Source: an uncultured Bacteroidales bacterium
GTDB lineage: Bacteria; Bacteroidota; Bacteroidia; Bacteroidales; Bacteroidaceae
Assembly (NCBI GenBank): GCA_902801425.1
Contig: CADCIQ010000021.1
Location: 1-37,568, forward strand
Direction of reading: 5' to 3'
DNA: 37,568 nt
In this document: one piece after another, positions 16,798-25,377 of the stretch
Numbering within the stretch: position 1 is the first letter of the stretch
How the letters are laid out: each line of letters begins with the position of its first letter
Translations under genes and position numbers: made by a program
Notes under the pieces: model-generated
The model's database searches: none
Told to the model about the DNA's origin: nothing
Seen by the model: the letters and a program-made list of their open reading frames with translations, nothing else

Positions 16798-17392
16798 CTT
16801 TAACGTTGTTGTACTTAGGGTTAATATAAGCTTCTGGGTCATGTGGAATGAAACAGGAGCGAGAAACATCACTGCCAGATTTGTCGGGCTCAGGATAGCC
16901 ATTTGCTACGAGATAGTTGAGCACTGCATTGAAGAAACGGCTTTGCTCCCATCCTTTGCGGAATACCTGAATAATCCATTTCAGCCCATCGCCCGAAGGT
17001 GAACGAAAGAGTAGTTCGGTCTCAAAGCAAGGGTCATTGAGCAATTTTTCATGCAACGAAGAAATGTCGTCCACATGGTCGAAGTCGATGCAAAGCAGAT
17101 CGGATTGCTGCAACAGGCCGTCCTTGTTTCGAGTATGAAAGATACCAGAGAATGTGCAGAAGTCGAAATTCTCAGCTTTGTACTTGCGTGCCTGGTCTTT
17201 GCCCGTAATGGAGCGCAACATTTCTGTTTGCTTCTTTGCATACGGGCCAACGATGTAGCGGTAGATGTCAGGAATGCCGATGCAGCGCAATGGCTCCGTG
17301 TTGCGGATGGGTTTTCGGAAAAAGGAAAAAGACAGCAGTTCTCCCTCTTTAACTCCGAAAAACTCCTCATAGATAGAAAGGTGGTTATACAT
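16754..17392 (-). CDS. BT4734/VirE-N domain primase-like protein
   Basis: The 212-residue protein has LLCIDFDHVDD, LLFRSPSGDGLKWII and VSRSCFIPHDPEAY. These are the conserved blocks of the BT4734-like N-terminal domain, related to archaeo-eukaryotic primase/primpol folds and often annotated VirE. The paired Asp residues of DFDH and the SPSGDG.KW block fit an active polymerase or primase site. It overlaps the upstream HTH gene by 8 nt and the downstream DUF3987 gene by 44 nt, so the three form one operon. It is likely used for replication of the mobile element. Confidence 0.85.
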   Translation of the reverse strand: MYNHLSIYEEFFGVKEGELLSFSFFRKPIRNTEPLRCIGIPDIYRYIVGPYAKKQTEMLRSITGKDQARKYKAENFDFCTFSGIFHTRNKDGLLQQSDLLCIDFDHVDDISSLHEKLLNDPCFETELLFRSPSGDGLKWIIQVFRKGWEQSRFFNAVLNYLVANGYPEPDKSGSDVSRSCFIPHDPEAYINPKYNNVKDENFFTRRMGECPF

Positions 17393-17762
17393 GGTTGCGT
17401 GTCACCTCCTTTCTGCCTTTGGGATTATTGGCTACATACGCACATGCTTCATCGTAAATGTCATTGACTGACTTGCGAGAGGTCTGCATGAGCCATGCAT
17501 CAATCTCCGACTTGCGGAAGATGATGCTTTTCCCATTCTTGTGGAAGGGAATGGTGCGATTACTCGTCCAACCGTAAACTGTCTGTTCGGCAGGATGGTT
17601 AGGGAGGTAGTTGCATAGGTCTTGCAGCGAGAACCAGGCATCAGCCTCTACATTGTTGTTTGACTGCAGAGCGTCGAACTTTTGTTCAAGCGCCTCCAAC
17701 TTCTCAAGGATGTTAGCCATCATCTGTGGCATTGCATCGAATGTGGGTACTTCTGTACGCAT
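17385..17762 (-). CDS. Excisionase-family HTH_17 DNA-binding protein
   Basis: The 125-residue product starts at MRTEVPTFDAMPQMM. The more upstream start (17897) is rejected because a promoter box lies at 17830-17837, inside that extension. A short coiled segment (ILEKLEALEQKFDAL) is followed by a MerR/excisionase-type helix-turn-helix: WFSLQDLCNYLP, then TVYGWTSNRTIPFHKNGKS, then FRKSEIDAWL. Such proteins act as recombination directionality factors or regulators in Bacteroidales mobile elements. It is the first gene of the operon leading to the BT4734/VirE-N protein, the DUF3987 protein and MobV. Confidence 0.8.
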   Translation of the reverse strand: MRTEVPTFDAMPQMMANILEKLEALEQKFDALQSNNNVEADAWFSLQDLCNYLPNHPAEQTVYGWTSNRTIPFHKNGKSIIFRKSEIDAWLMQTSRKSVNDIYDEACAYVANNPKGRKEVTRNHV

Positions 17763-17829
17763 AAAAAATGTGTGTTTAAGTTGGCTGCAGCTTATGCTAC
17801 AGTCACTCTCTTTTGCAAGAAAGCGACTG

Positions 17830-17837
17830 CAAAAGTA
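17830..17837 (-). promoter_or_regulatory. -7 box of the mobilisation operon promoter
   Basis: TACTTTTG on the minus strand matches TAnnTTTG exactly. No clear -33 TTTG is present at the usual distance. The expected start, near 17823, lies about 60 nt before the chosen HTH start codon. Confidence 0.5.
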
Positions 17838-18041
17838 TCGTAAAAAGGAATGGTGATTTGGGCATGATTCAGGGCATAAAAGGAACATGCTTATCATAAC
17901 CCTATCTTCTTTGTATCATACTGATTATCAGCAATAATAAAAGCAAAAGATATGAAAAATAATTTCGTTATGGCATCGTTATGATTGGTATCATATCCTT
18001 GTCATAATGGAAATCGGCAACAAATGGGCAAATATGAAGAA

Positions 18042-18069
18042 AGCCACTCACACATGAATGTGAATGGCT
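18042..18069 (-). terminator. Hairpin after the integrase gene
   Basis: The arms AGCCACTCACA and TGTGAATGGCT pair over 11 positions with one mismatch and a 6-nt loop. On the minus strand the stem is followed by TTTCTT. It lies about 60 nt past the integrase stop, as expected for an intrinsic terminator. Confidence 0.6.
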
Positions 18070-18128
18070 ATGGATGTGAACAACGTAAAAGTTACTGTAT
18101 GTTTAGACCTATGGTAGTGGAATACGAA

Positions 18129-19418
18129 CTATTCTTTCTTGGAGTCGATGGGAGTTCCTATCATGTCGTCAGAGAGGTTGATCTGGATGGCATCAGCGGC
18201 AGCATTCTTCTTTGCGTCAACTATCTTGGCATAGATTTGAGTTGTTGTTACCTTTTTATGACCAAGCATTTTGCTTACTGTATAGATGTCTGTGCCATTG
18301 GTAAGCTGTAGTGTAGCATAGGTATGGCGAAAACAGTGGAAGGTGATGTGCTTGGTGATACCAGATGCTTCTATCCATCGTTTCACAGGTCGATTAATCC
18401 ATGATGGGTCTTGTAGCCCTTCAAAGACAAGTCGGTCTGCATCGCCTCGTTCGCCACACAAGGAATATGCCTGATCAGAAATTGGCATATACTCTACACC
18501 CTTGGTTTTCTGTTGGGTAAAATGGAGCTGGTAATGTTCCTTATCTTTCACAATATCGCGCCACTTTAGCTGTTTGATGTCACTATGGCGCAATCCTGTC
18601 AATGCAGAAAACAAGGCTGCTCTTTTGAGAATTTCGCTATCGCATGGTGTTGCTGCCAGTTGGTTGAGTTCCTCCAATGTCAGATACTCGCGCTGGCTTT
18701 CCTCGTAGTATATGTTCTTAACTTTGGCTGCAAGGTCGATGGTCAAGTAGCCATCGATGAAGGCTTGATGAATACCTGCCTTGAATATCGAGAAATAGGT
18801 CGAGGCGGTATTGGCTGATATGGTTCCTGTCTTACTGCCTCCTTGGGGCGCATTGATAAGGTAATCCTTGTAGTCTTCGATGAGATTCAGGTCTATGCTA
18901 CCAAATAGAAGTGGCTTCCCATCTGTATATAACTTCAGAAGTGCAAGTTCACGATTCCAATTGACTTGAATGGACTTGGAACTGTTCTTGTGACGTTTGT
19001 CCTTTAACTCTTCAAAGTACTTGATAAAGTCGCACTTTGACCTTTCGTTTTGTGCTGCTTGTTCTGCCTCCGAGTCTGTGTACAAAGACTGATTATCGTA
19101 TTCGTGCTGGCGAAGGTCACGAACCTTATCAGCAAAGATGCATGCCTCTTGGTCCTTTTTTGAACGGCACAGGATGATTCCATTGGCATCACGCTTGGGG
19201 CGATAGTAGGCTTTGCCATCGGCCAATGTCCTACCAGAACTATTCTTATCAAAGATAGGAGTAGTTATAAACCGCCCAAGTGGTTCATGCTTGCGGAGAG
19301 GCTTATCCTTGCCAGGCTCAAAGACAGGAAAACTTTCAATGAGCAATGACCACTGCTCTTTGTATTCAGATTTGCGGAGTATTACCTTGAATACCGTGCG
19401 CTTCATAGGAGTCTTCAT
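18129..19418 (-). CDS. int: Tyrosine recombinase (integrase) of the mobile element
   Basis: The 429-residue protein has an N-terminal arm-binding region, a SAM-like core-binding domain (residues about 130-230) and a C-terminal catalytic domain. The catalytic set is visible: the first Arg in SALTGLRHSDIKQLKW, HCFRHTYAT (HxxR), MLGHKKVTTTQIYAKI (second His and the Tyr nucleophile). It belongs to the phage-integrase family typical of Bacteroidales integrative elements. It overlaps the upstream zinc-finger/HTH gene by 4 nt (ATGA). It carries out site-specific integration and excision, and its place next to dnaK marks the right end of the element. Confidence 0.95.
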   Translation of the reverse strand: MKTPMKRTVFKVILRKSEYKEQWSLLIESFPVFEPGKDKPLRKHEPLGRFITTPIFDKNSSGRTLADGKAYYRPKRDANGIILCRSKKDQEACIFADKVRDLRQHEYDNQSLYTDSEAEQAAQNERSKCDFIKYFEELKDKRHKNSSKSIQVNWNRELALLKLYTDGKPLLFGSIDLNLIEDYKDYLINAPQGGSKTGTISANTASTYFSIFKAGIHQAFIDGYLTIDLAAKVKNIYYEESQREYLTLEELNQLAATPCDSEILKRAALFSALTGLRHSDIKQLKWRDIVKDKEHYQLHFTQQKTKGVEYMPISDQAYSLCGERGDADRLVFEGLQDPSWINRPVKRWIEASGITKHITFHCFRHTYATLQLTNGTDIYTVSKMLGHKKVTTTQIYAKIVDAKKNAAADAIQINLSDDMIGTPIDSKKE

Positions 19419-19978
19419 AGTTTGATGGATTTGTAGAGTTTGTCGATTTCTGATTTTGGAGCGTACACATAGTTACCTATCTGTCGGGTAGGGATGGAGA
19501 ACTTGCGGATGTGCGCCCATACGGATGAATCATGAATCCTATACTTCTTCGAGATTTCTCCTATGGTATAGCAATTCTCTGGTTCCATGTTGTATGTTTT
19601 TGGTATAGGCTTCTTGGCAGCCTTCCTTACCTTCTTTCTTCTTGGATAACGCTGTTCAAGGTCTGCACGATTTAATCTCAGTTGCTTTGTTCCAAGATTG
19701 ACAGATGGAATCTTACCCTTACGAATCTCACGATACAATGTGTCTCGTTCAACACAATAAACGGCAACAGCCTCCTGAACCGAAAGATATTCTCGTATGT
19801 CAGGAATCTCTTTTGCCAACTCTTCGTACTTGGCTTCTTTTGCCTCTCTGTCTTTCTTCCTCTTGTAAGCAACATCGGAACATTGCTTCGAACAATATAC
19901 TGCATCAATGGTGCGAATTTGGAACACCGCACCACAGATAGGGCATTTCCTTCGAATCTCGTATTTTGCTTGTGCCAT
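19415..19978 (-). CDS. Zinc-finger and double-HTH DNA-binding protein
   Basis: The 187-residue protein begins with a four-cysteine zinc ribbon (CPICG near residue 14 and YCSKQC near 29). Two excisionase-like HTH segments follow: YLSVQEAVAVYCVERDTLYR with the wing-like GKIPSVNLG and a LNRADLEQRYP tail, then CYTIGEISKKYRIHDSSVW with YVYAPKSEIDKLY. It is the first gene of the int operon and overlaps int by 4 nt. The likely role is a recombination accessory factor or regulator of int. Confidence 0.8.
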   Translation of the reverse strand: MAQAKYEIRRKCPICGAVFQIRTIDAVYCSKQCSDVAYKRKKDREAKEAKYEELAKEIPDIREYLSVQEAVAVYCVERDTLYREIRKGKIPSVNLGTKQLRLNRADLEQRYPRRKKVRKAAKKPIPKTYNMEPENCYTIGEISKKYRIHDSSVWAHIRKFSIPTRQIGNYVYAPKSEIDKLYKSIKL

Positions 19979-20051
19979 ATATCTATAAAATAAGGTGTAT
20001 TTGTCTTTTGTTGAACTTCACCGACCAAAGTATCGCGTGAACGATTTGGTG

Positions 20052-20084
20052 CAAAATTACGATAAAAATCCGAAAACAAGCCAA
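20052..20084 (-). promoter_or_regulatory. Promoter of the integrase operon
   Basis: On the minus strand a perfect -7 box TAATTTTG (20052-20059) lies 21 nt from TTGG (20081-20084), a near match to the -33 TTTG. Transcription would start near 20045, about 65 nt before the zinc-finger gene. The element boundary must therefore lie to the right of this site. Confidence 0.5.
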
Positions 20085-20109
20085 GAATGACAAAAATTAA
20101 CACAAAGAA

Positions 20110-20142
20110 AAATCCGTGTAACTACGTGAGTTACACGGATTT
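20110..20142 (-). terminator. Intrinsic terminator of dnaK
   Basis: A 14-bp perfect stem (AAATCCGTGTAACT / AGTTACACGGATTT) with a 5-nt loop is followed on the minus strand by TTTTTC. It begins about 30 nt past the dnaK stop. It also marks the approximate border between chromosome and mobile element. Confidence 0.85.
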
Positions 20143-20173
20143 CATATGTTTGTTTATTGTTTGCTTATCAAGC

Positions 20174-22093
20174 TTACTTCACCTCCTCGAAGTCTGCATC
20201 CTGAACGTCTGGGCCGTTCTGTGATGACTGACCGCCTGCCTGTGCGCCGCCGTTGAAGCCGCCGCCGTTCATGTCAGGACCTGGCTGAGCACCTGGCTGT
20301 GCGCCTGCCTGATACATCTTCTGAGCAACTGCGTTGAGCTCTGCGATAGCTGTATCGATAGCTGCGATGTCCTGAGCCTTGTGTGCGTCCTTCAGCTTCT
20401 GGATAGCAGCCTCCATCTCAGACTTAACGTCTGCTGGGAGCTTGTCGCCCTGCTCCTTGAGCATGTTCTCGGTCTGGAAGATCATAGAGTCTGCCTGGTT
20501 GAGCTTGTCAATCTTCTCGCGTTCCTTCTTATCAGCCTCGGCATTTGCCTCTGCCTCTGCCTTCATACGGTTGATCTCGTCCTCTGAAAGACCAGATGAA
20601 GCCTCGATACGAATCTTCTGCTCCTTACCTGTTGCCTTATCCTTTGCAGATACGTTGAGGATACCGTTTGCGTCGATATCGAATGTTACCTCTATCTGTG
20701 GAACACCACGACGTGCTGGTGCGATGCCCTCGAGGTTGAACTGACCGATTGACTTGTTCTGGGCAGCCATTGGGCGCTCACCCTGGAGTACGTGGATTGT
20801 TACGGCTGTCTGGTTGTCGACTGCTGTTGAGAATGTCTCAGACTTCTTGCAAGGGATGGTAGAGTTAGCGTCGATAAGCTTTGTCATTACGCCACCCATA
20901 GTCTCGATACCGAGGGTAAGAGGAGTTACGTCGAGGAGAACGATGTCGCCTACACCTGACTCCTTGTTGAGGATAGCACCCTGGATAGAAGCACCTACAG
21001 CTACAACCTCGTCTGGGTTTACACCCTTTGATGGCTCCTTGCCGAAATAGTTCTTAACGAGCTCCTGAACAGCTGGGATACGGCTTGAACCACCTACGAG
21101 GATAACCTCGTCGATCTCTGATGTAGAGAGACCAGCATCACGCATAGCGTTCTGACAAGGAACGAGACAAGCCTGGATAAGACCATGTGCGAGCTGCTCG
21201 AACTGTGAACGTGTGAGAGTCTTTACAAGGTGCTTAGGAACACCACCCTCTGCTGAGATGTATGGAAGGTTGATTTCTGTAGAAGTTGAAGAAGAGAGCT
21301 CAATCTTAGCCTTCTCAGCAGCCTCCTTGAGGCGCTGCATAGCCATAGGATCCTTTGTGAGGTCGATGCCCTCATCAGCCTTGAAGCCGTTAGCAAGCCA
21401 GTCGATGATAACCTGGTCGAAGTCGTCACCACCAAGGTGTGTGTCACCATTAGTAGAGAGTACCTCAAATACGCCACCACCAAACTCGAGGATTGAGATA
21501 TCGAAAGTACCGCCACCGAGGTCGAATACTGCAATCTTCATATCCTTGTTAGCCTTGTCAACACCATAAGCAAGTGCTGCTGCAGTTGGCTCGTTTACGA
21601 TACGCTGAACGTTGAGACCTGCAATCTGACCAGCCTCCTTAGTAGCCTGACGCTGAGAGTCAGAGAAGTAAGCAGGAACTGTGATAACTGCGTCAGTAAC
21701 CTCCTGTCCGAGATAGTCCTCTGCAGTCTTCTTCATCTTCTGAAGAATCATAGCTGAAATCTCCTGTGGAGTATACTTACGTCCGTCGATGTCAACACGT
21801 GGATAACCGTTCTCGTTAACTACCTTATAAGGAACACGTGTTGCCTCCTTTGCGCTCTGGTCGTAGGTCTCACCCATGAAACGCTTGATAGAGAAGATTG
21901 TGTTAGTTGGGTTTGTGATAGCCTGACGCTTTGCAGGATCACCTACCTTACGCTCACCATCCTTAACGAAGCCAATCACAGAAGGTGTTGTACGCTTACC
22001 CTCAGAGTTAGCAATTACTACAGGCTCATTGCCTTCAAATACTGCGACACAAGAGTTTGTTGTGCCAAGGTCGATACCAATAATCTTTCCCAT
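20174..22093 (-). CDS. dnaK: Hsp70 chaperone DnaK
   Basis: The 639-residue protein is full length for bacterial DnaK. It has the ATPase domain with [31 protein letters not shown] and [16 protein letters not shown]. The substrate-binding domain follows, then a Gly/Gln-rich tail ending in DADFEEVK. It refolds and protects proteins with DnaJ and GrpE; neither partner is in this window. It stands alone with its own terminator. The codon choice is strongly biased (long runs of preferred codons), as expected for an abundant protein, unlike the AT-rich element next to it. Confidence 0.99.
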   Translation of the reverse strand: MGKIIGIDLGTTNSCVAVFEGNEPVVIANSEGKRTTPSVIGFVKDGERKVGDPAKRQAITNPTNTIFSIKRFMGETYDQSAKEATRVPYKVVNENGYPRVDIDGRKYTPQEISAMILQKMKKTAEDYLGQEVTDAVITVPAYFSDSQRQATKEAGQIAGLNVQRIVNEPTAAALAYGVDKANKDMKIAVFDLGGGTFDISILEFGGGVFEVLSTNGDTHLGGDDFDQVIIDWLANGFKADEGIDLTKDPMAMQRLKEAAEKAKIELSSSTSTEINLPYISAEGGVPKHLVKTLTRSQFEQLAHGLIQACLVPCQNAMRDAGLSTSEIDEVILVGGSSRIPAVQELVKNYFGKEPSKGVNPDEVVAVGASIQGAILNKESGVGDIVLLDVTPLTLGIETMGGVMTKLIDANSTIPCKKSETFSTAVDNQTAVTIHVLQGERPMAAQNKSIGQFNLEGIAPARRGVPQIEVTFDIDANGILNVSAKDKATGKEQKIRIEASSGLSEDEINRMKAEAEANAEADKKEREKIDKLNQADSMIFQTENMLKEQGDKLPADVKSEMEAAIQKLKDAHKAQDIAAIDTAIAELNAVAQKMYQAGAQPGAQPGPDMNGGGFNGGAQAGGQSSQNGPDVQDADFEEVK

Positions 22094-22194
22094 AATGATT
22101 TATTTTTTTTATTTCTGTTATTATTCTTGTTAATTAATCCTGCCTCGGTTTTTCCGTTTGGGCGGATAGCCAGAGGCTTTACGGTATCTTTATA

Positions 22195-22209
22195 ACAAAG
22201 GGTGTGCCA
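22195..22209 (-). promoter_or_regulatory. Possible sigma-54-like promoter of dnaK
   Basis: On the minus strand TGGCACACCCTTTGT matches the -24/-12 consensus TGGCAC..N..TTGC except for the final C. The spacing between the GG and the TG is right. It lies about 100 nt upstream of the dnaK start. No CIRCE-type repeat and no clean TTTG/TAnnTTTG pair was seen in the gap. Confidence 0.35.
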
Positions 22210-22301
22210 ACATTAATTGATAATTGATTATTGAAATTGGTATCGTGACACTAACTGACAAAAAGTTGTCGCATATTATATATTAATGTAATAAAGAAAA
22301 C

Positions 22302-22326
22302 GAGAACTGACATTGTGTCAGTCCTC
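22302..22326 (-). terminator. Terminator overlapping the queD stop codon
   Basis: The arms GAGAACTGACA (22302-22312) and TGTCAGTCCTC (22316-22326) pair with one mismatch around a 3-nt loop. On the minus strand they are followed by GTTTTCTTTATT. The stem includes the last codons and stop of queD. Confidence 0.75.
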
Positions 22327-22656
22327 GTCTTTCTCGTAGATGGCAACGTTGCCAGAACTTTCCTGTACGGAGGCCTTATAGCAGTTTGGCACGGTCTCTA
22401 CAATCCAATGTGCGATATTCTCGGCAGAAGGATTGAAAGGAAGTACGGCGTTCAGATCCTGATGGTCTAGCTTTCCGTGTACGAGTCGCTTTATTTCGGT
22501 AAAGTCCACCACCATACCGTCTTCGTTAAGCTCGCGTGCCTTACAATACACCTTGATTATCCAGTTATGGCCGTGTAGAGCCTCGCATTTACTTTCGTGG
22601 GAGAGTCGGAGGTAATGACTTCCGGAAATCTCCATAGTCTTTTCTACGTAATACAT
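22318..22656 (-). CDS. queD: 6-carboxytetrahydropterin synthase QueD
   Basis: The 112-residue protein is of the normal size for QueD/PTPS. It has SGSHYL and ALHGHNWIIKVYC, giving the zinc-binding histidines, then the VVDFTEIKRLVHGKLDHQDLN core and SAENIAHWI. It converts dihydroneopterin triphosphate to 6-carboxytetrahydropterin in the pathway to queuosine and other deazapurines. It is transcribed alone from the promoter at 22701-22731 and ends in its own hairpin. Confidence 0.93.
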   Translation of the reverse strand: MYYVEKTMEISGSHYLRLSHESKCEALHGHNWIIKVYCKARELNEDGMVVDFTEIKRLVHGKLDHQDLNAVLPFNPSAENIAHWIVETVPNCYKASVQESSGNVAIYEKDED

Positions 22657-22700
22657 TTGTCGGATTACGAATTATAAATTACAAATTAATTATTTGCGTG

Positions 22701-22731
22701 CAAAGGTACAGAATTATTTTGTCATAGCCAA
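22701..22731 (-). promoter_or_regulatory. Promoter of queD
   Basis: A perfect -7 box TACCTTTG (22701-22708) lies 19 nt from TTGG (22728-22731), a near match to the -33 TTTG. Transcription would start near 22694, about 38 nt before the start codon. Confidence 0.7.
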
Positions 22732-22812
22732 GAAAAATGCAAATAATGTGTTGTGAACGTGCCTAAAATCGCAGAAACCTTGTTATTCCAATTATTCAGT
22801 ATACTACACACG

Positions 22813-24234
22813 TTATCTTATGGCATCTTTTAGAGATTCCTTTGCCGTGAAGGCATTGGTCGTAAACTCTGGTATGTTATATGACTTTAGGAGTTTCTTG
22901 TCGTGGCTGGCAGTTGCTTGAGGTATAGGGCAAGGCTTGGTGAAAGTCTTGCCATCCCAATGCATGATGTAAGGACGAGTGTAGAGACCATCATTCCTTC
23001 GGGAACTGAAGATTACCCATTTGCCTGTGCTGTTCCATGAATGATAGCTGTCGGAACGTGGAGATTCAAGTTTAATGATGTCTTTTTCGGCTACAGGATG
23101 TAATGCTGTGGTTGGCTGCATCCATAAATCTGCGTCCTTATGCCATATAGAGAAATTTCCATATCCGTGATGGGTGTACATTAGCCATTTGCCATCAGGG
23201 GATTCTCTTGGAAATGAGATGCTTCCACCAAGTATACGAGCATTGTAAAGAGTGTCTGTCTTTTCACCGAACTTGCCTGTGGATTCATCAAATGATATTC
23301 TGCAAAGAGAATAGTGAGCCTTATCATATTCGGCTGGAATATCTACACTATCAGCAGAACAGTAATAGAGTGATTTTCCATCGGCGCTCCATGAAGGGAA
23401 TGTTTCGAAGGCATGGGGAGAATGAAGCTGAGGACAAGTGAGAACATCTCCAGATTCTGTATCATATACGATAACATCTGAGCGGTAATCGAATACCTCA
23501 ATACGATTACGGTCTGTGGTATGGAACATCTGCTTTATGTCATTCTGTGAATAGGCTATGTATCTGCCTCCTGGATGCCATGAAGGATATGCAAATGATG
23601 GGGAGGGGGAGAGCTTATCTGTCTTGCCGTTTTTAACGATATATGTACCTCCGTTATTCCGACGAAGGTGTAGCGACATAGTAGAAGCATTACGATTGCA
23701 GAAGGAATGGCAGTTCATGCAACCACCATTATTAGCCTTATTTGTGAGGATTGCCTCCTCGTCGTATGTCTCAAGATTTCGTTGATAGATACCCATCTCA
23801 TTCCATACCTCGTAACCTGGTTCTATAAGACGATAAGAGAGGTATGAGTCTATGGAATCTGCTGAAATTGTGATGTTAAATGGATCATATTCAACCCATT
23901 TGTTGCCGTCATATCCTTGTATTGTGACGGAAATAATACCAGATGCTTCGGTAAGGGAATGCCAGTCGTCGGGAGAAATGCAGAAGTCGTTCTCGTTGTC
24001 GCATCCTACTATTATCTCGTTGGTCTTTGACTTGAATATAGCCTGAAGATCTGACAGATTATTGAGAGAATCGCATAATGCGAATGTAGGAGGAGCGATA
24101 TTGCACGGCATAGTTACCTCACTAAAGTCAGGATAAATCTGAGCCTTGACATGGAGTGGTGTAGCGTCTTCCTGTTTTAGAGAACAGGAAGTAATTAGCA
24201 TGCAAAGTGCTGGTATGTAATATGTTGGCTTCAT
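22813..24234 (-). CDS. Lipoprotein with CxxCH haem motif and TolB/PD40-like propeller
   Basis: The 473-residue protein has a lipoprotein signal (ALCMLITSC, lipid-modified Cys17). The N-terminal 170 residues are unrecognised. GGCMNCHSFC near 172-179 contains a CxxCH c-type haem motif. The rest shows TolB-like PD40 blades: YPSWHPGGRYIAYSQND, FPSWSADGKSLYYCS, FPRESPDGKWLMYTHH and SYHSWNSTGKWVIFSSRRN. It probably sits on the outer or cytoplasmic membrane facing the periplasm. Its ATG overlaps the stop of the DUF6057-like gene by one nucleotide, so the two are coupled. A redox or carbohydrate-related role is plausible but unproven. Confidence 0.75.
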   Translation of the reverse strand: MKPTYYIPALCMLITSCSLKQEDATPLHVKAQIYPDFSEVTMPCNIAPPTFALCDSLNNLSDLQAIFKSKTNEIIVGCDNENDFCISPDDWHSLTEASGIISVTIQGYDGNKWVEYDPFNITISADSIDSYLSYRLIEPGYEVWNEMGIYQRNLETYDEEAILTNKANNGGCMNCHSFCNRNASTMSLHLRRNNGGTYIVKNGKTDKLSPSPSFAYPSWHPGGRYIAYSQNDIKQMFHTTDRNRIEVFDYRSDVIVYDTESGDVLTCPQLHSPHAFETFPSWSADGKSLYYCSADSVDIPAEYDKAHYSLCRISFDESTGKFGEKTDTLYNARILGGSISFPRESPDGKWLMYTHHGYGNFSIWHKDADLWMQPTTALHPVAEKDIIKLESPRSDSYHSWNSTGKWVIFSSRRNDGLYTRPYIMHWDGKTFTKPCPIPQATASHDKKLLKSYNIPEFTTNAFTAKESLKDAIR

Positions 24235-25346
24235 TATTTCTTTGTCAGAAGATTGTAATAACTCTGGAAATATTTTGGCATTGGCTTGGATAAATCCTCT
24301 GAACCGCTGAATTCGTCTGCCATTTTCACGAACAGACTGTCATATCCGGCAAGGATATAGAGTGAGCCGAGGTATTGTAATGTCACCTTACATTGACGAG
24401 TGCCACGAGTGTTTCTGGCTATGTGCAGAAGGTCGTCGTCCAATCCTTTTATGCCAGAAAAACGATTGTCGTCAAAGATGCATTTCCTTTTCCCGGCAAT
24501 CAATTTTTCTGAAGGTTTCCAGTCCTTATAATAAAGGCTTTTTGAAAGAATCAGCAGATACTTGTCAGCAACTTCCTTTTGACCAAATATGAGATTGGTT
24601 TCTACAAGTCTCTGAAGCATACGAGGTGATAGGTTGTACATTTTCTCGTTTGTCTCAAAGGCATAGCGTTGGCTTTGCGCTATGTGTCCGAAAGAGAAAT
24701 ACACATCGCTCAGCAAGCCTGCGACCTCTGCATTCTGAATATTATTGACATATATGCTTGTGATGTCATGTAATGGTTGGTCAAGGAGTTTATCGCCAAG
24801 AAGTTCTTTTTCTGCAAGGGCCATATTCAGGCAATTCTGATGCAGAAGGTTTATTACAGGTGTGTTCTCGTTACATAGGGCTATGATGTCATCCCATTGC
24901 TGATGGCGAGTATAGTTGCTCAGACGCATATATACCACCTGTTTCTTTTCACTTTCACTACCAAATCCGAGAAGGTAGCGTGGGCTTATGCTACCCAGCC
25001 AACTCGTAATAGAAATAGTGGAAACAAGACAGATTATTGCACTTACGATACATACGGAGAAATTCTTCTTAAAGCGTAGCAGAATGCAATTGACAATAGC
25101 CATGAACTGTATCATCAAAAGCGTCATTACTGCTATTCCTTGCCAAGGATGCGCAAAGAACTGAAGAAAAAAAGCCTTGATACATCCAGATACTCCGTAT
25201 GACGATAGCATCATGGAAAAATAGTCGCTATCGTAATAGAATGTTTTCCACCCCTCTGCATATTGCAGCATTGGCATTGCTACATATCCGAAGAAGAATA
25301 GTAGCAATGCCACGCAAGTGATATATGTAATGATTACTTTTGACAT
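24234..25346 (-). CDS. DUF6057-like membrane protein
   Basis: The 370-residue protein has about three hydrophobic segments in the first 120 residues: IITYITCVALLLFFFGYVA, GIAVMTLLMIQFMAIVNCIL and VCIVSAIICLVSTISI. A soluble, helical, TPR-like region follows (RLSNYTRHQQWDDIIALCN, then repeated helix pairs). The layout resembles the shorter part of DUF6057 family proteins of Bacteroidales, which pair with PD40/cytochrome-like lipoproteins; I recall this association and have not verified it. It starts 31 nt after the two-component sensor gene and is coupled to the lipoprotein gene downstream. Confidence 0.6.
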   Translation of the reverse strand: MSKVIITYITCVALLLFFFGYVAMPMLQYAEGWKTFYYDSDYFSMMLSSYGVSGCIKAFFLQFFAHPWQGIAVMTLLMIQFMAIVNCILLRFKKNFSVCIVSAIICLVSTISITSWLGSISPRYLLGFGSESEKKQVVYMRLSNYTRHQQWDDIIALCNENTPVINLLHQNCLNMALAEKELLGDKLLDQPLHDITSIYVNNIQNAEVAGLLSDVYFSFGHIAQSQRYAFETNEKMYNLSPRMLQRLVETNLIFGQKEVADKYLLILSKSLYYKDWKPSEKLIAGKRKCIFDDNRFSGIKGLDDDLLHIARNTRGTRQCKVTLQYLGSLYILAGYDSLFVKMADEFSGSEDLSKPMPKYFQSYYNLLTKK

Positions 25347-25377
25347 AAAAATCCCCTTGTTTATAGGGTATAGGAAG

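Larger units (their letters stand above)
17763..18128. other. Intergenic control region between integrase and mobilisation operon
   Basis: This 366-nt gap has no credible gene. It holds the promoter of the mobilisation operon (-7 box at 17830-17837, minus strand) and the hairpin after the integrase gene (18042-18069). The 17900-18040 part is AT-rich with repeated ATCATA/TTATCA words and no further structure that I can define. Confidence 0.6.

Noticed and set aside
14920-16902. A longer start for the DUF3987 gene (MAILSPTNLAV..).
   Set aside because: It would overlap most of the end of the BT4734-like gene. The extra part reads as an out-of-frame copy of that gene, so the ATG at 16797 is preferred.
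17385-17897. A longer start for the HTH_17 gene (MISMFLLCPESC..).
   Set aside because: A TAnnTTTG promoter box lies inside it at 17830-17837 and the extra residues are not domain-like. The start at 17762 fits better.
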